Notes: generated by a model not told the origin, from the letters alone. A DNA stretch of 64,000 nucleotides from Membranipora membranacea (GCA_914767715.1 OU612075.1:7998001-8062000); one strand, 5' to 3'; shown: positions 10,601 through 35,963, numbered from the stretch's first letter. A program made the numbers and translations.

Positions 10601-13600
10601 AACTGATGTTCCCTAAGATTTCAACTGTTGTCAGAGTGTCTGATTTTTAAAGTTCAGAAACTTACCATTGTATCAACATCGACTATCTCATGGAATATCA
10701 TCAGCTTAACTCTGATAAGTCCGTTATCAGATGTGCGAATCTCATCAACCTGCAAAATTGTCGCAAAAGTAGCTCGGTGGTATGCCACTGTGTAAAGTAA
10801 AAAGCCCTAAATCAAACTGAGATCAAGTTTCGTCTATTTGGCCAGTGCTGGAGTTGCCTGCATGTAAGTAGAGTGGGACAACTCAAACGATGGGGAATTG
10901 GATCAAACATGATCTAAATCGGACTTAAGTTTTTGTGACAGAAATCTAATCATGACGGGTGTTTAAACCTTCCAAATTTACCATGAGAAAAATAGCAAAC
11001 ATTCTAATTCAAATTAAAAGCACTATCCCGTGTGATATATTTGTCTGAGCTACTGATTAGAGCTTTATATAGACTTACATTGTAGTAAAACTGGTCTGGG
11101 ATAAGTCTGAGTTTGGTGAATCTGTTGTTTCCAGCGATGTACCTAGTCTTGTTGTTCGGATCGACGCCATGCCAAGAAAACTCATGTAACCTACAGAAAA
11201 AAATCACAAGGTGAGGGTAAGAAGAAAAACCCTCTGCAAGCCTAAGCCATCAAGGTAAGTAGGGAGCAAAGGTTAGCTATGTTGTTGAGTAATTGTCTGA
11301 GACATTTATAATTCAATAAAGTTCCTTAAGGTTTTGACTACTTTTCCATGTTTGCACCTTCTGTTGGCTCTTTTTCCACGAAAATCACAAACTAGACATG
11401 GGCCATACTGTTTACCGTGATGAAACCAAGCAGGATGATGAAACTCACATTTTCTTTCAACTCACCATTCATTTGATTGTGGCACAAACATTTTTGGGCC
11501 ATAATCTAATTGGCGGTCGACAGTTTTCTCACTGGCCTTTCCATTGTGTCGGTACACAACAAGAACTTCATGAGCGTCTATCGTGATGGCTTTTCTCAGA
11601 GTGATTGTGTCATGGACTGTGGGAACCCGAAACATGGAACATGGCCTACAAAATGAAAGTCAATATGACATAGAATAATGGAATTATGTCACAGTTTCAT
11701 TACTAAAGCGTGTGTCAAAAGATCTGCTTTGTGAAACTAGTTTAATTCCGTTTTGCCCACTCAAAAACCCAAAAAAGTAATTGAAATAACTTATGGTTAG
11801 TTTGTTGTTGAGGCGTAGCCTTTCATTGTGTTATATACCACATGTGATAACCATATTGGAAATATAATGGTAGCTAGTCAACCAACCATAAGTTCCTAAT
11901 GGGCATTCTATTAAGGAGAACACAACAACCAACTTTAGAATTCTCACACCATAATCTGAAATCCTTAATATCCGAACTGCCACTTTATCAACGCATAAAT
12001 TATGGTAGCAAACTTATTCACATATTGCACAATGCCCTATGTGACTTCATTAACTTTGTAACATGGAAATTTAACAAACGAGCGAAGCAGCAAACCTTGG
12101 GTCAAAACGTCCTAAAGGGGGCGGCTAAGGCAACGTGCATCAGCATTTCATACTTCCCCGATTCATTTGTATTTCAGGTCGCTTTGAACATAAATGTTTT
12201 ATGGAAGGCTTGAGTTCTATGGGCTACTGAGACCTTCACCCAGGTTGGTACAAATTACCTCAACCATTATGTTCATATTATTATTATCACCAGGGGGAAT
12301 TCAGCAGAAGTACCTAACATGTACCCGCCCCTAATTAGTCTTCACACCAAATTCCTTGTGATGGTACTCATGCTAAGTGAATTACTTCAATCTCTATCAA
12401 TCAGAGAAATACATGCTATAATGTGTCAAGTCATCAGTGTGGTGTTACATACCCTCTGACGTGTTCCACTCTGCCATCTCGATACTTGACAATAAGGTAC
12501 TCAGTCTGACTGGCTGTAAATCGTCTTAGTTTTTCAATCTTCTCTCTCCATAAGAATAGCTACAAACAAAAAATAATTATATAGACTCAGTCTTCACATA
12601 ATTCAAAATGTCTGCAAAATCAGCCTAGTTTCAATAAGCCTGTTGGCAAATCATTCTTGTGTGACATAAAGGCCTAATTACATGCTTCAGTGTTCAACTT
12701 CCTTGTAAAACACCCTTATAGCTATCAATGTAAGCAAATTTATGTGGAATGACACCTAGCATTCTGGGAAGAGTTTTGATACTTGAAACCTGAACAAACT
12801 AATCAATCATGCAGTAAAATGATAGGTCAGTTTAGCAACATCTAAACAAAATTAAAAACATGACCTCATGTATCATCAATCTTATGTATCATGTATCATC
12901 AATCTGATGTAACCATATTCTCATTTGCCCCAGGAGGGGCACTGAATAGGAAAAAAAGTTCATATTATTATTATTATATATATTATATTATATGTATTGA
13001 AAGAGGAAATTCCTTGAATAATGGTAATGGGAATTCCCAGCCATTGTGTGATACTTAAAGGGCAACCAAGGTTTCAAACAAGTTCTCATCGATTAATAGC
13101 AGATTGCACCTTCTGCATAGGGAAACGGAAAAATTCTAGTTCGGATGATTATTCAGCCAGAATTCTTGTGAAACAATTCATCTTTCAGGTACTCAAACTC
13201 AGCTAAAATAGAATACAACCGAGCAGTTTCCTGTTCATGTTATTATTTAGCCTGTGCTCTATCATTATTACAGCAATGTCTTGAAACCTCCCCTAAACTG
13301 AAGTGTTACCCAGCTTAGAGTCAGCAACTACTTTGAGTTTTGCACCGCGTCATGCACAAAGCTGATGCTACCTAGCACATTATGTACTACCCACTAATGC
13401 ATTGCTGCGAAACCTTGGTTGCCCTTTAACTAAACAAAATAACAACTGATGATTCTTTGCATGAATAGCCTGCAACTCCTTACCCTCTGAGGACCATCTA
13501 CGAGACGGGCTTCACCTTCTAGGTTATATATAATTGCCTAGAAAATATGACACAATTATCAATAAGATGGATTCTAATTGAGACTAAAGACACATTGGAA

Positions 13601-15896
13601 TCTAAGTGTCTGGTCATCTTATTATGCCAGTGAAAGCGGTTTAGAAGGTATATCCCACATGATCACTGGATTCAATATGAGAAGAAACAAATTCAGGAGA
13701 TAAGCGTTTAGGAAACCCTACTAGCATGTCAGCATCTACTGAGTTCTCATTTAATCTAGTAACACAAAACGTACTTCCATAAATTCCTAACTTCTGAAGA
13801 TCAACTACTGACATCTGAACTTCAGTTTCAAGCAAATGAAAGTCTACATTCCTACCTTTTCCCCACTTTCCACGACAGCATAGCCATATGTCTTACGAGG
13901 CATTGTCACTATTTCTCCGCCTTGTATGTCAAATCGAACCATCAACAACCGAAATATCTGAAATGAGCCAATCTTTGTACTTATGATTGGAAAATTGAGC
14001 GATTATATGACATTATTGCTAGAAGGTCTACACCATCTTTGGATGAAAAACATGTAAAGCAATTTTACATTGGATTTATCTGAATAAGTAGATGGCTGAA
14101 ATAAAATAAGAATGTCTGTTTTTTTTTCGGGTAGCTGAGTCGACTAGCCCATCACAGAAAACAAAATATAGTGTCAGAATATGGACTACGACTTCATCTC
14201 GCTCTGATAAGAGCACTAGCCAGTGTAAATAGGCAAGTTTTCAAGCATGAATCAAAGTGTTGAAGGACATGCTTTAGTTTGAGGACCATATTGTACCAAA
14301 ATATTGACAAATTGTCTAGTGTTGCCCAACACAACTGTTAGGAAAGGTTGTATGTCGGTAAAAAACCACAAGATTTAACACTTCTGAATTAGCACTAAAG
14401 CATGAGCTGGTAATGGGGTTTTAAAACTTGTAGCAGGTGCGTGTCATACATCACTCAACACCTATACAGCAGTGTTACAGACGCTGTAGTAGGGGTCACA
14501 TGAGTGATGTGAACATGTCCAACACAGCGCCTGCTACTTGTATGTGTGTTGGATTGGACTAAGGACCTATAATATGTCTTAGTATTGCTACATGCTGCAC
14601 ATACAGAACTGGGATTTTCCTGTCATGAGACAGATAACACTCTTAGGGGTAGATAGTGATTGTTTACTAGGACATCATCAGGACAATATCACTATGAACT
14701 CATTGCTCAGTCTAAGTCTAATGAAGGTCTTCCTCAGGTTATTGAAGCTCTAGTTATAGGGCCTTTATATCCAACCTTAAATACCACAGTATGATGAACA
14801 TGGTACATCATTAATTAAGGGTTATAATCACATCTTACTTTATTTGACTTACTGGAGGACCACTCAACTTGCCACTAGTACTACTACCAAGGAGTAACAG
14901 GACTATTACTCCTTGCTACAGTCACCGTTTTGAGTCTTAAAGGATATAGGATACTTTACTAAATAAAGAACTTGAAGTGTTGAAGAGATGAATTCCTTTT
15001 AAGAAACACACCACAGACAGATCTAAAACTGAATATTATGGCTAACAACATGACATTAAACCACTCACTCTTCCAAATTCTTGTTGCCAATTCCTTCTTA
15101 TGCTCACTATGCTGACTCAGAAGTTTGTTTACATATTTTAGTTCCTTTCGCCCAAATAAATTTCACAATCTATAGTTTGCATACATTTACCCGCCAGAGA
15201 ATATTCATGCCCAACAAAAATAGACCAATCAAATGATCTGTCACTGCTAATTGACCAATGAGCCGGTTTAATTTGATTGACCAATGGAATATCACATTTC
15301 TTGTTGTTCTGTACTACTCATATCAATAAACTAAAAAAGAAAATTCAGAGATAGTGAGAAAAAGTGTAGAGTGAGTGGTAAGTTAATTTATACTCCTAGT
15401 TTTGCCGTCTACTGTGGTAGATAGAGCCATCCACAATCACAGTTAACATAAGTGATCATACTTTCTTCTATCTGCTTATACCTTATATGAACTGGTAATT
15501 GAATGAGTCATTAACTAACTAACATTATCATCTTCTTTCACAAAAAGTATGTTTGTTTCTAGATTGGACTGGTGATTTTTTTTATAATGAAAACTTGAGA
15601 ATTTTATAGAAAAGTATCATAATTGCCCTGACTCAAGCCTGAACGTCTGGTTGCAAGTCTTTGAATCATAAAGGATTCGATGTGCCTTCAGTATTGACTC
15701 ACCCCTTCGGCCTTCACTTGTCCATATACCAATTAAGCAAGGTAATTATTATAAGAATGTTTGAAGAAAGTTGAGTTAGGCCCACTTCTATGTTTAGTCA
15801 AGTCAATATTTTTTTGATTTAAGCGAAGAATACAAGCATGATTTTGCCTACCTGTAAGCAAGCTGATAGATTTTCACTCCACTCCACACTTCGCAT
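7681..15896 (-). CDS. SPFH/band-7-like protein with vault-repeat-like N-terminus and coiled coil (11 exons)
   Basis: Exons in transcript order: 15896-15852, 13957-13856, 13537-13484, 12559-12453, 11645-11466, 11190-11079, 10749-10666, 10087-10008, 9262-9076, 8518-8306, 7896-7681. They join in phase with GT..AG borders to give 459 residues, from MRSVEWSENLS to a TAA at 7681-7683. The N-terminal half has repeated beta-type segments ending in GP motifs (DGPQR, RGPCSMF, YGPKMFVP), reminiscent of major vault protein repeats. The middle (KLMIFHEIVDVDTM, DPIGDIISCLCADV, VVFRGY) resembles the SPFH core of vault shoulder and band-7 proteins. A charged coiled coil rich in E, K, R and Q follows. No membrane span or signal peptide is evident, so a cytoplasmic scaffold is the best inference. 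I recognise the fold type but not a named gene. The start lies 216 bp from the KIF3A start on the other strand. Confidence 0.82.
7978..8107. repeat. Hairpin MITE-like element, copy 1
   Basis: The ends (AGACCAAGTTTTTT and a reversed CTGGACTAAACATG) and inner arms (TTGCTCCCCT with AGGGGAGCAA) are inverted around a short centre. Related elements lie near 8691, 10817 and 20714. It sits in the last intron of the SPFH-like gene. There is no coding content. Confidence 0.6.
8691..8790. repeat. Hairpin MITE-like element, copy 2
   Basis: The arms TTCTGCAT..AGTTGCT and AGCAACT..ATGCAGAA are inverted, and the left outer end GATCAAGTTTGATAC matches the other copies. It lies in the intron between the 9076-9262 and 8306-8518 exons of the SPFH-like gene. 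Confidence 0.55.
10370..10535. repeat. Dispersed repeat related to 36765-36910
   Basis: Blocks such as CTCACTCATAGATGGAATTATATACT and AAAACATCGCTCATTCTAA (given here only as landmarks at each end) have close counterparts near 36772 and 36885. It is an intronic, diverged copy without coding content. Confidence 0.45.
10817..10918. repeat. Hairpin MITE-like element, copy 3
   Basis: The outer ends GATCAAGTTT and AAACATGATC are inverted, and the inner pair GGAGTTGCC and GGACAACTC is also inverted. It is related to the elements at 7978, 8691 and 20714 and lies in an intron of the SPFH-like gene. Confidence 0.5.
12313..12445 (+). repeat. Dispersed repeat, copy A
   Basis: This stretch shares several blocks in order with 25268-25422: GTACCTAACATGT, CCCCTAATTAG, AAATTCCTTGTGATGGT, TAAGTGAATTA and a TCAGAGA..AT region. 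It is intronic, non-coding and of unknown family. Confidence 0.65.
13055..13429. mobile_element. MITE with perfect 21-bp terminal inverted repeats and TTAA ends
   Basis: Bases 13055-13075 are the exact reverse complement of 13409-13429. Both ends begin with TTAA, so the TIR proper is AGGGCAACCAAGGTTTC with a TTAA target duplication. TTAA targets are typical of piggyBac-type transposases, although piggyBac ends usually start with CCC. The 375-bp element has no transposase ORF and would be non-autonomous. It lies in the intron between exons 13484-13537 and 12453-12559 of the SPFH-like gene. Confidence 0.85.
13958..15851. other. Large first intron of the SPFH-like gene
   Basis: No exon with good splice sites and coding character was found here on either strand. 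An imperfect inverted repeat occupies about 14427-14546: GTAGCAGG..GC and ACATCACTCA recur inverted as GC..CCTGCTAC and TGAGTGATGT. The rest is AT-rich unique-looking sequence. Confidence 0.5.
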
Positions 15897-16112
15897 GCTC
15901 TGGCTTGAACTAATGTGTGTAAACCTTCTTATCTTCTTTAATGATTGCAGACTCATGATAAGCTGACACTATTGGAGCTCAACGGCTACCAACAAACTAA
16001 GATACAAAGAGGGGAAAGTACTCGATATTCTCCAGAGTTCCAGCTCAGAAAATATTTGGTGCTTACATAATCTCCCTGGATCACTGATTGACGAAGACAA
16101 GCTCTAGGAACC
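15897..16112. promoter_or_regulatory. Compact bidirectional promoter between the SPFH-like gene and KIF3A
   Basis: The two start codons face away from each other with only 216 bp between them, so both 5' untranslated regions and both core promoters must lie here, unless undetected upstream non-coding exons exist. I see no clear TATA box at a convincing distance. The claim rests on gene geometry alone. Confidence 0.55.
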
Positions 16113-28302
<12,190 letters not shown>

Positions 28303-29534
28303 GCTCCCTGACAAGATCGTACCAACGTCACCATCTGCATCATCAGTGAGAGTTCCCAGCTAGCCTAAGTTTTCTTGGGAGGGTGTAAGGTGAGGGCTTT
28401 CCCACCGTCCCAGTAGAACAGGTTGGGCGGTCAATTATATTTTACCAGAAGCTCATCAAGATTGATTGTGTCATTGATGACGTAGACATTCAATTTCAGC
28501 TTCATTCGGTTCAAGTGTTACATAATTGAACTGTAAATGATTCCACATGACCCTTAAGTTATTGGATATGCTGAGCTTCGCTGCGTGCAGCAATTTTAGA
28601 AATATTTGAGTGCCGGTCTTTTATTTGGAATGTATCAGGATGAGTTAGTAATTTTATTTTTAAATCTTTTTGTTCATTACAACATGATCTGATCATCGAC
28701 AATCATCGCAGTCATGATTGTGACTATTCTCAAAGCATATCCGTCCAACTTGAAACTTATACATAATCCTCCTAACTGTGATGAATTGTTTTGCATTTAT
28801 TTCTCGCTTAAAAAATATTTATTTTGAACATGACAGTGGAGACATATATGGTTTATGCTCAATTTATGTGTACCTAGAATATTTGGTTGACAATCACTAA
28901 CAAAATATATGACAAAAAAATCATAAAAAGCAATTCGAGTTGATTTAAAAATTTCCTATCGACCAATTTCCTGTTGGCTTTTCATATCGAACAAATAGAT
29001 TGTGAGCCAGCTAGGTATAGGGCAATAAGCCATTGCATCACTCAGGTCACAACAGATCACCTTCTAGTTTGGCATTGCAACTGGTTTCTCCCATGGTTGG
29101 CCTATTTGCCAAACTCTTTGCTGAGTAGAAGTAAACTTATTTGTTGTGAATTATTTGGATGGGTCAGATATAATAGACAGATCATATTTATTTGACGCAC
29201 CCATTTGGTATTTACTATCAATTAATGACCTCTCTGCCAACAAAATATTTGCAGGTGTGTTGCTATGTTGCCATGTGTGCATCGTTTGTTTGAGGGTAAC
29301 GTAGAAAACTTGGCCCAGCGTTTCCACAACACAAAACATTACTGGTCACCTAAACAATGAGAACATCTTTTCAGAGAAGATACTAAAATGTCATTGTTTT
29401 GCGAAACTCAAACATTTTAAATGTCAAACCTGTTTACAATTCAACAAGGTTGAAAAGAAGTCACTATTTGTTCTTTGCATTGCTCTGCCATATAAGCCCA
29501 ACTCTTTGCTGTGAACTACATATCAACAGTCAAG
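28303..29534. other. Intergenic region between KIF3A and the lectin-like gene
   Basis: This contains the KIF3A 3' untranslated region and presumably the promoter of the next gene. I see no coding exon, structured RNA or recognisable element, and no canonical AATAAA close after the KIF3A stop. Confidence 0.5.
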
Positions 29535-32500
29535 ATGGCTGGAGCAGTGACTTGTTTGTGTGCTTCTCTAATTCTGATTAGCCTTTTCCATACATCAATT
29601 GGTGAGTGTGAATTTATACATTGAATTAAAGTTTTGTAGATGTTTACCATTTGTTGTGTGCTCTATTTAAAATTTATTTCACTTGAAGCGATGTCCATTT
29701 ATTGGGATCTGACATGTTGTTTGGCTGGTGTCAGCTATGTCTGATCGGACAGAATATTAGACTCGATGGGCTTCACCTAGCTCCTTTAACTAAATATACA
29801 GAAACCACTGCCGTTGTACATTGTACATATTAATATTTTCTTCTATTGAAGGTCAAAGCTGCTGCTTTGGTTTTGAAGAGAGGAATGGTAAATGCTATGG
29901 AAATTCAAACCAAAGTACATTGTCATACCAAGATGCTAAATTTATTTGCGCTACTAGCGTCTATCCACCTGCGGAGGTCATTGAGTGGGAGAATGATCTC
30001 ACTACTATGGAGGAGGTTGCATCAGTTGTTCGAGGTAGCTTACCTAATATACATTTTTACAGAAACAGAAACAATTTTTCTACTTTAACATTTTTTCCCT
30101 AAATTTTACATAAGGAGAGAAAATGATGCAGCTAATTTCATCGCGTAATATGTTGTTATGGCGAAAATACCGGTTACCCATGGGTAGCTAAAATATGGTC
30201 TATATCCTATCAAGGAGTTGATCCTATTGACCAAATTTTTGCCAGCAAAGCTATCGGGGAGTCCAGGTGAATTTAGATCAAACCTGATGTTTTGGAACTC
30301 TTTTTTCTTTACTGCTGGATTGGAAAAAATATTGAAATATGTCGCATAGCCAATAGGATCCATTCTAGATTTCAGAAGTTGATCCTTGTGTCTTTTTGTT
30401 GCAGGTAAGCTTCCAGTTGGCAGTCCTGATGTGGAAATCTTTCTTGGAGTTGTCACTTCTTTAGATCCTTACAAATGGCAAAGTGGTATGTGATCATTGT
30501 TGATCCACTAACATTGTACAAAAAGCAAATTCTGAAAGCTCTAAGAATTCGGCCGCCTTCACTCTATAAAAAATTACTTAATAAACGCTGCATCCCATTA
30601 CAAATATTGCTCGTCTGAATGCACTGTACGCTAAAACTATTTTCAAACATTCGTCATTGTTTTCCCCAATTTTGGTATGCCTCATTGTTTTCAATTTCCA
30701 TGAGTCACATAGTTATGGATAAGATGTATTGGCTCTTCCTTTACTGCTTTCAGGGACTGTAGTTGATGCAGCTCTAACTGGCGAACCTCTCAGCAACTGC
30801 CCAGGATTTAATAAGAACGACTTGCCTATTGTGGCCCAATCAGTTAGTCAAACAGACACTAAGTTTAGGTGTTTGGTCACATCAAAGCAGGCAGGGATAA
30901 ACTATCTGCCACCCGACTCGAGTGTACAGGTCTGGTGTCAGTACCCAACAGTGACAGACCAGAGGGAATGCTCACCATCCTCCGGTAGGTTAATGTTTAA
31001 GTTCTGGTGTCATCAACCATAAACCATGGTCTATGGCTTGGAAAATTCAGGTGGATTTAAAACCCATATGGCTAGTTGAATCATTTTGCTTGCGTAGGGG
31101 TGGAGTAGAGGAATTTTCAACAGGTTGCTACGTACATCAACTTGTTTAAACTTCATATTCATGATTTAGCTTACCAGCTGTATTAAAACAAGGTGAATGG
31201 ATAGATATAGTAGATGCTTTGTGTTGTTTGAAGGACGTTCGGATGTCAGATTACAGAATAAGACTTCTTTGAAGCGTAGCAATGTTTTTTATGTCCTTTA
31301 CTTTATTTCCCCATAAGGTACCACAGTAGCTGAAGAACCAAGCAAAACTAATTCTACCACTGTAGGAGCAGTTCCCAAACTGACTTCTATCCTTCAGTCT
31401 TTGATAACATCTGCTGTTAATCCTTCATCTACTGCTCAAGTAAGATCACAGCCTCACACAAATTCTACTGTGCTCATAATTGGGAGTAATGATTTCGCAA
31501 ATGTGCCATCAGTACTCGACTCTTCTGGTCAGCTTGATGACCCCTGAGTGAATAATTACCCATAGGCTTACACATGTAGTTCTTACATTCTGTCTCAAAA
31601 GCTGCCAAACCACAGACCATACATGGGCAGGGATGTGAATGGCAGCATGAACTCAACAGAAGTGTTTTATGCATCATGAATCTCCTGTCACATTTGCATG
31701 AGAATAATTCAAAACCAGTTATATTTGGATTGTCGTTTTGTTGAAATTGTTTTACTTGCCAAAATCTAGACTGGCAGGACGTGCTCAAATATTGAAAACA
31801 TGAATCTTTGTATTTTTATTCTTTGGTGAATTTTTTTATTTTTAGAAGCTGGCAATGAATACTCCAATCATCCAGCTGCCTGAACTCCCAACGAATCTGA
31901 GGTTGGTAGATTAATGTTTATCTAGCTTATCAAATGTACATTTCATTCTAACTTCTGTGTGCTCGCACTTTGAGTGTTCTTTCACGTTTGATTCATATTT
32001 TGCTAGGGACTTTTGTCCTTTTCATCACTTTGAACATTTCACTATAATATAGTTGTGATGGGGTAAGACTGGGTAACCTTGCCAGAAAATCCCGCCTCTG
32101 GAATCCGATAAAAACATCAAAATATTTCAAATTTCTGATTGTGCCAATTGTACAAGCATGATTGCAAATATCAAACTTATCAAAGTCATACTCTGAAAGT
32201 GGGTACTTTGTATCTGTAGTTCTTACAGTACAAGGTTCCAGTCGGCTCATGAAAGTTATTCCTGATATAAAAAGTGAAGACGCTAGAATGTTTCAAAATC
32301 TATTCTGGAATGTTATTCCAGGAAAAACCTAGAATTACAATGCCCTCTTCTTTTATGTAGCATCACGACATTACCTATTCTGAATGACACCATGGTATCG
32401 ACAACTACAACAGAAATAGGTATGTCGATCCCTTATACTGCTCAATTTCCATTCTGATAGCCACCTACTGGAGAGACTGGCGTAGCCAACTTTATTAGTA

Positions 32501-35500
32501 CACCAAACTTGAATCAGGAAATCTAATATGACCATGGAATTTGTGTGTGTGGTTGAAAACTGTACTGTTAACAAACCATCCATCAATTCTGGGCAGTATT
32601 ATATAACTTCAATGGGTATACATATCAATTACAATATGGATTCAATTTCAATTCATATATAAACAATGATGCGTTTTTTGTTCAGTTACCACTACTGGCA
32701 AGAAATCAAACCGACCTGGTAAAGATTCTTTGGATGATGAAGAAGAAAAAGAAAAGAGGAAAAAGTTGAATCAAGGAGTTGGTATTGGAGTTGGCACAAC
32801 TTCAGCTGTACTGGTGGTTGTTGGAGGTAAGAGGCGCCAAACTACATTCAGATTTATTACTTGTAAAAATATCTCTCATTGATAAACATATCAACCAAAT
32901 TAAATGACTGTGAACTATTTGACTGTGACTCTCTAAGTACACCCAATTGACGTAAATGTGATGAAGCCACTACACTATAAGCGTGACGCTCTTATACTGC
33001 GCATTATGCAGTTGTAGTAAAGGAAAAATAATAGATGTGATTCATAAAAATTTTGAACACCCAGTTTGATTTTACCGTTATCTAAGAACGCCCTTGAAAA
33101 GTTTCGCACTAATCTGATGTCTGCACCGTCGCGTGTCTACTAGATATTGTGTAATTTCACATCATATTATAACTTTACCAAAACAAACTCAGAGCGAAAG
33201 TTATGAAACATAATTCATTATTACTTCATTGAAGAGGGGGTGATTATTATTATTGTAGCACTGCATGTGTCACTGCTGTCTGTAGTATACTATGTGGGCG
33301 AAGAATATTTTGAAATCGTAGTAGGATGAAACTTTCTCGCTACTAATATGCCAATTTCATCAGCCCTGTTGTAACATGTAACAAATAATTTTACATTTTG
33401 AAATATTACTCAAATCAACCATAGATTATCCAAATGCAAACCCACTAGAATAACTCGTCGTACCTATTCTGAAGAAAACTGTGAAAATCTGCAAGCTGCT
33501 CTTGACATCACTATTTGGGACAATTTAATTTCTGACAATGATGACCTTGATAAACAAACGAATATTATCACTGACTATATTAACTTTTGTACCGATCTGT
33601 GTATACCAGAGAAGAGCGTCAGAGTTTGCACAAATCAAAAACCATGGATCAATAAACAAATATCGGAGATGATCGATGAGAAACAACAAGCCCACCAAAC
33701 TGGTAACCGTAAACTCTACAACAAACTCAAACGCGACATCACTAAATCTATTAAACAAGCCAAACAAGAATACTCTCGGAAAATACAGCATAACCTAGCG
33801 AAAGAACCTGCTAAAGCCTGGACTGACATTAAAAAGATTAGTGGATTACCTACTAATAGCCCAAAACCAACTCAACAAAATCCATTCAACTCAGATGACC
33901 TAAACACCTTCTTCACAAGATTTGAGAAGCCTCTCGCTGACCGTCCTGACATCAATAACAACACCACCATAGCACCACCTTTAGAAATAGAAGAGGCTAC
34001 TGTCTTAAAGCAGTTGAAATCGTTGAACTCGAGGAAAGGTCCAGGCCCTGATGGCCTCATCCCCAAAGTACTTAAGCTATGTGCCTATCAACTGGCGCCT
34101 GTTATAACGAAACTGTTCAATTTATCTATCACGTCTAAGTCAACCCCTACTTCCTGGAAATCGGCCATTATCAAACCCCTACCCAAAGTTAAGAATCCCA
34201 ATCAACTTAAACAATACAGACCAATAGCGCTCACCAGTTGCCTGTGCAAAATGATGGAGAGACTTGTTAAACATTACATTATTACTCATACAGCTATGGA
34301 CCACCTTCAGTTTGCTTATCGTGCAAACCGCTCAACTCAAGATGCTCTTTTATGCCTCACTACTACCATCACAGATTTCATTGACAAGAAAGCTTCAAAT
34401 TATGCCAGGTGTCTGTTCCTTGACTTTTCTTCTGCATTCAACACAATACATGTTCCAGACTTAATCTCGCAACTATCACATCTCGACTCCAATGTCACTA
34501 AATGGATATACAGCTTCCTAACGAATCGCACCCAAAGAACAATAGTAGATGGCAATATCTCACTGGCACTCCCCAGGGTTGCTGTTTATCTCCACTTTTG
34601 TTTTCAATATATACCAATAGGATTACCTCAGACTTGAGCAATATAACTGTCATTAAATACGCAGACGACACCTGTATAATTGGATGCATATCAAATCAAT
34701 CAGATCTTAGTGCCTATATTGATGAGATTAGTAGAATTTCAAAGCAATGTTGTGATTTAAACCTATTGTTAAACGCCTCCAAGACTCAAGAAATGATGTT
34801 TTCTACTCAGCTTGTTAGGCCCATTACCCCTACTCTTATCCTTAACGGCATGGAAGTTGATTTTTGTGACAAAGTAAAATACCTTGGTGTTACTGTTGAC
34901 GATAAACTCCGCTATCATGATCATGTGCAATCCATAGTGACTACTGCATCTCAACGCATGTATATTGTGAAAAAATTTGTATACTATAGCTCAAAGCCCC
35001 TTTCTCATATGTTATTCAAGAGTTTTATTGTATCCCTCATCACTTACTGTCTCCCCATAATTTTTACAAGCATCCATGCAAGCGACAAGAAGTCCTTACG
35101 CAAAATATTTAAAGATGCCGCCAAGTTAGGGATTGAGCACCCCGATATAGATGCTCTGGTGGCCAACCAGATCAAGACACTTGGACTACGGTACATACAC
35201 GATGAAGAGCACTTTATCAATGACTTTCTAACTAAATGCCCCTCAGGTCGCTACCGCACCGTTAAATATCGGGGTACATGGGGTAGAGACAGCTTTTTAA
35301 GACATCTCATACATACACTTAATAATATACTATTCTAAAAACTTTTTATACAACAGAGATCTGATTTTTTCCATGTTTTTCTTTCTTGTCAGTATTAACA
35401 ACGTATTTCGTGACAAATTTTTGTCTATGATAGTAATAAATCCATCCATCCAGATTACAGGCAGTTGATCGTGTGCGATAACCTTCTTAGATTTATGTGA

Positions 35501-35784
35501 ACATTTGAGAGTCTCTTTAGGAAAGTACTGATTTGAAATTTACAAGGTTTTTATTATATCATTAAAATGAGTAATAGTTGATCTTGACCTTCATTAGATA
35601 ATTAATCAATTGTATGAATGCAATAATTATACTAATTAAATATCCTGAAAATGTATGACTTTTTGCAGGTACCATTATCGCTATCAAGAAATCAGGAAGA
35701 GTGCTGTCGGCATCGCTCAAAGGGAACAAACTGGGACACGCAGATGGTGCAAATGGAAAGTCTCACCCGCATGCAATAGCATAG
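29535..35784 (+). CDS. Type I membrane protein with C-type-lectin-like ectodomain (9 exons)
   Basis: Exons: 29535-29601, 29852-30034, 30405-30485, 30754-30984, 31318-31439, 31846-31901, 32361-32419, 32686-32826, 35669-35784; 351 residues. Residues 1-22 form a signal peptide (MAGAVTCLCASLILISLFHT). Residues about 24-180 look like a divergent C-type lectin fold: paired Cys at the start, GKCY, SYQDAKFIC, FLGV..YKWQSG, then spaced Cys ending in VWCQYP. Residues about 187-285 are rich in Ser, Thr and Pro, as expected of a glycosylated stalk, and turn acidic then basic (DDEEEKEKRKK). A hydrophobic span covers about 297-319, and a tail of about 32 residues follows. A surface receptor or adhesion role is inferred. 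The membrane span is split between the last two exons by a retrotransposon-bearing intron. I do not recognise a named orthologue. Confidence 0.8.
33420..35455 (+). mobile_element. 5'-truncated CR1-like non-LTR retrotransposon in an intron
   Basis: The element carries the connector and reverse transcriptase of a CR1/Rex1-type LINE but no endonuclease region, so it is 5' truncated; its left edge is approximate. The 3' end runs into an AATAAATCCATCCATCCAG tail, typical of the short tandem tails of CR1-type elements. It lies in the last intron of the lectin-like gene in the same orientation. Confidence 0.82.
33435..35338 (+). pseudogene. Frameshifted CR1-like reverse transcriptase
   Basis: The first frame contains KGPGPDGL, YRPIALTS and FLDFSSAFNTI, the early RT blocks, and is open from upstream of the ATG at 33669 to 34637. 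The remainder, with GTPQGCCLSPLLF and the catalytic KYADDT, is in another frame (34502-35338). The break falls near 34550, between the NRTQRTIVDGN segment and the GTPQG block, consistent with a one- or two-base indel. The catalytic residues survive, but a single protein cannot be made. The 3' part ends in the usual RT thumb and C-terminal region (KYLGVTVDDKL). Confidence 0.85.
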
Positions 35785-35963
35785 ACATCTAACATTGACA
35801 AAAAGTTGTAGGTTAGTTAAATAATTAACACATGTTTTGCAGCGCTGAGCATTTGAGATTTTGTTAAACCGCAGCGTCCATTGTCTAATCTTATGACATG
35901 TCATATTGTGCCGCTGGCGGTACTTTTCTGCCCTTGAGACAAATTAGAGTTTTTTAACATGAT

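Noticed and set aside
29399-29581. 60-residue ORF upstream of the lectin-like gene
   Set aside because: It overlaps in another frame the better start at 29535, which opens a signal peptide and continues in phase across the donor at 29602.
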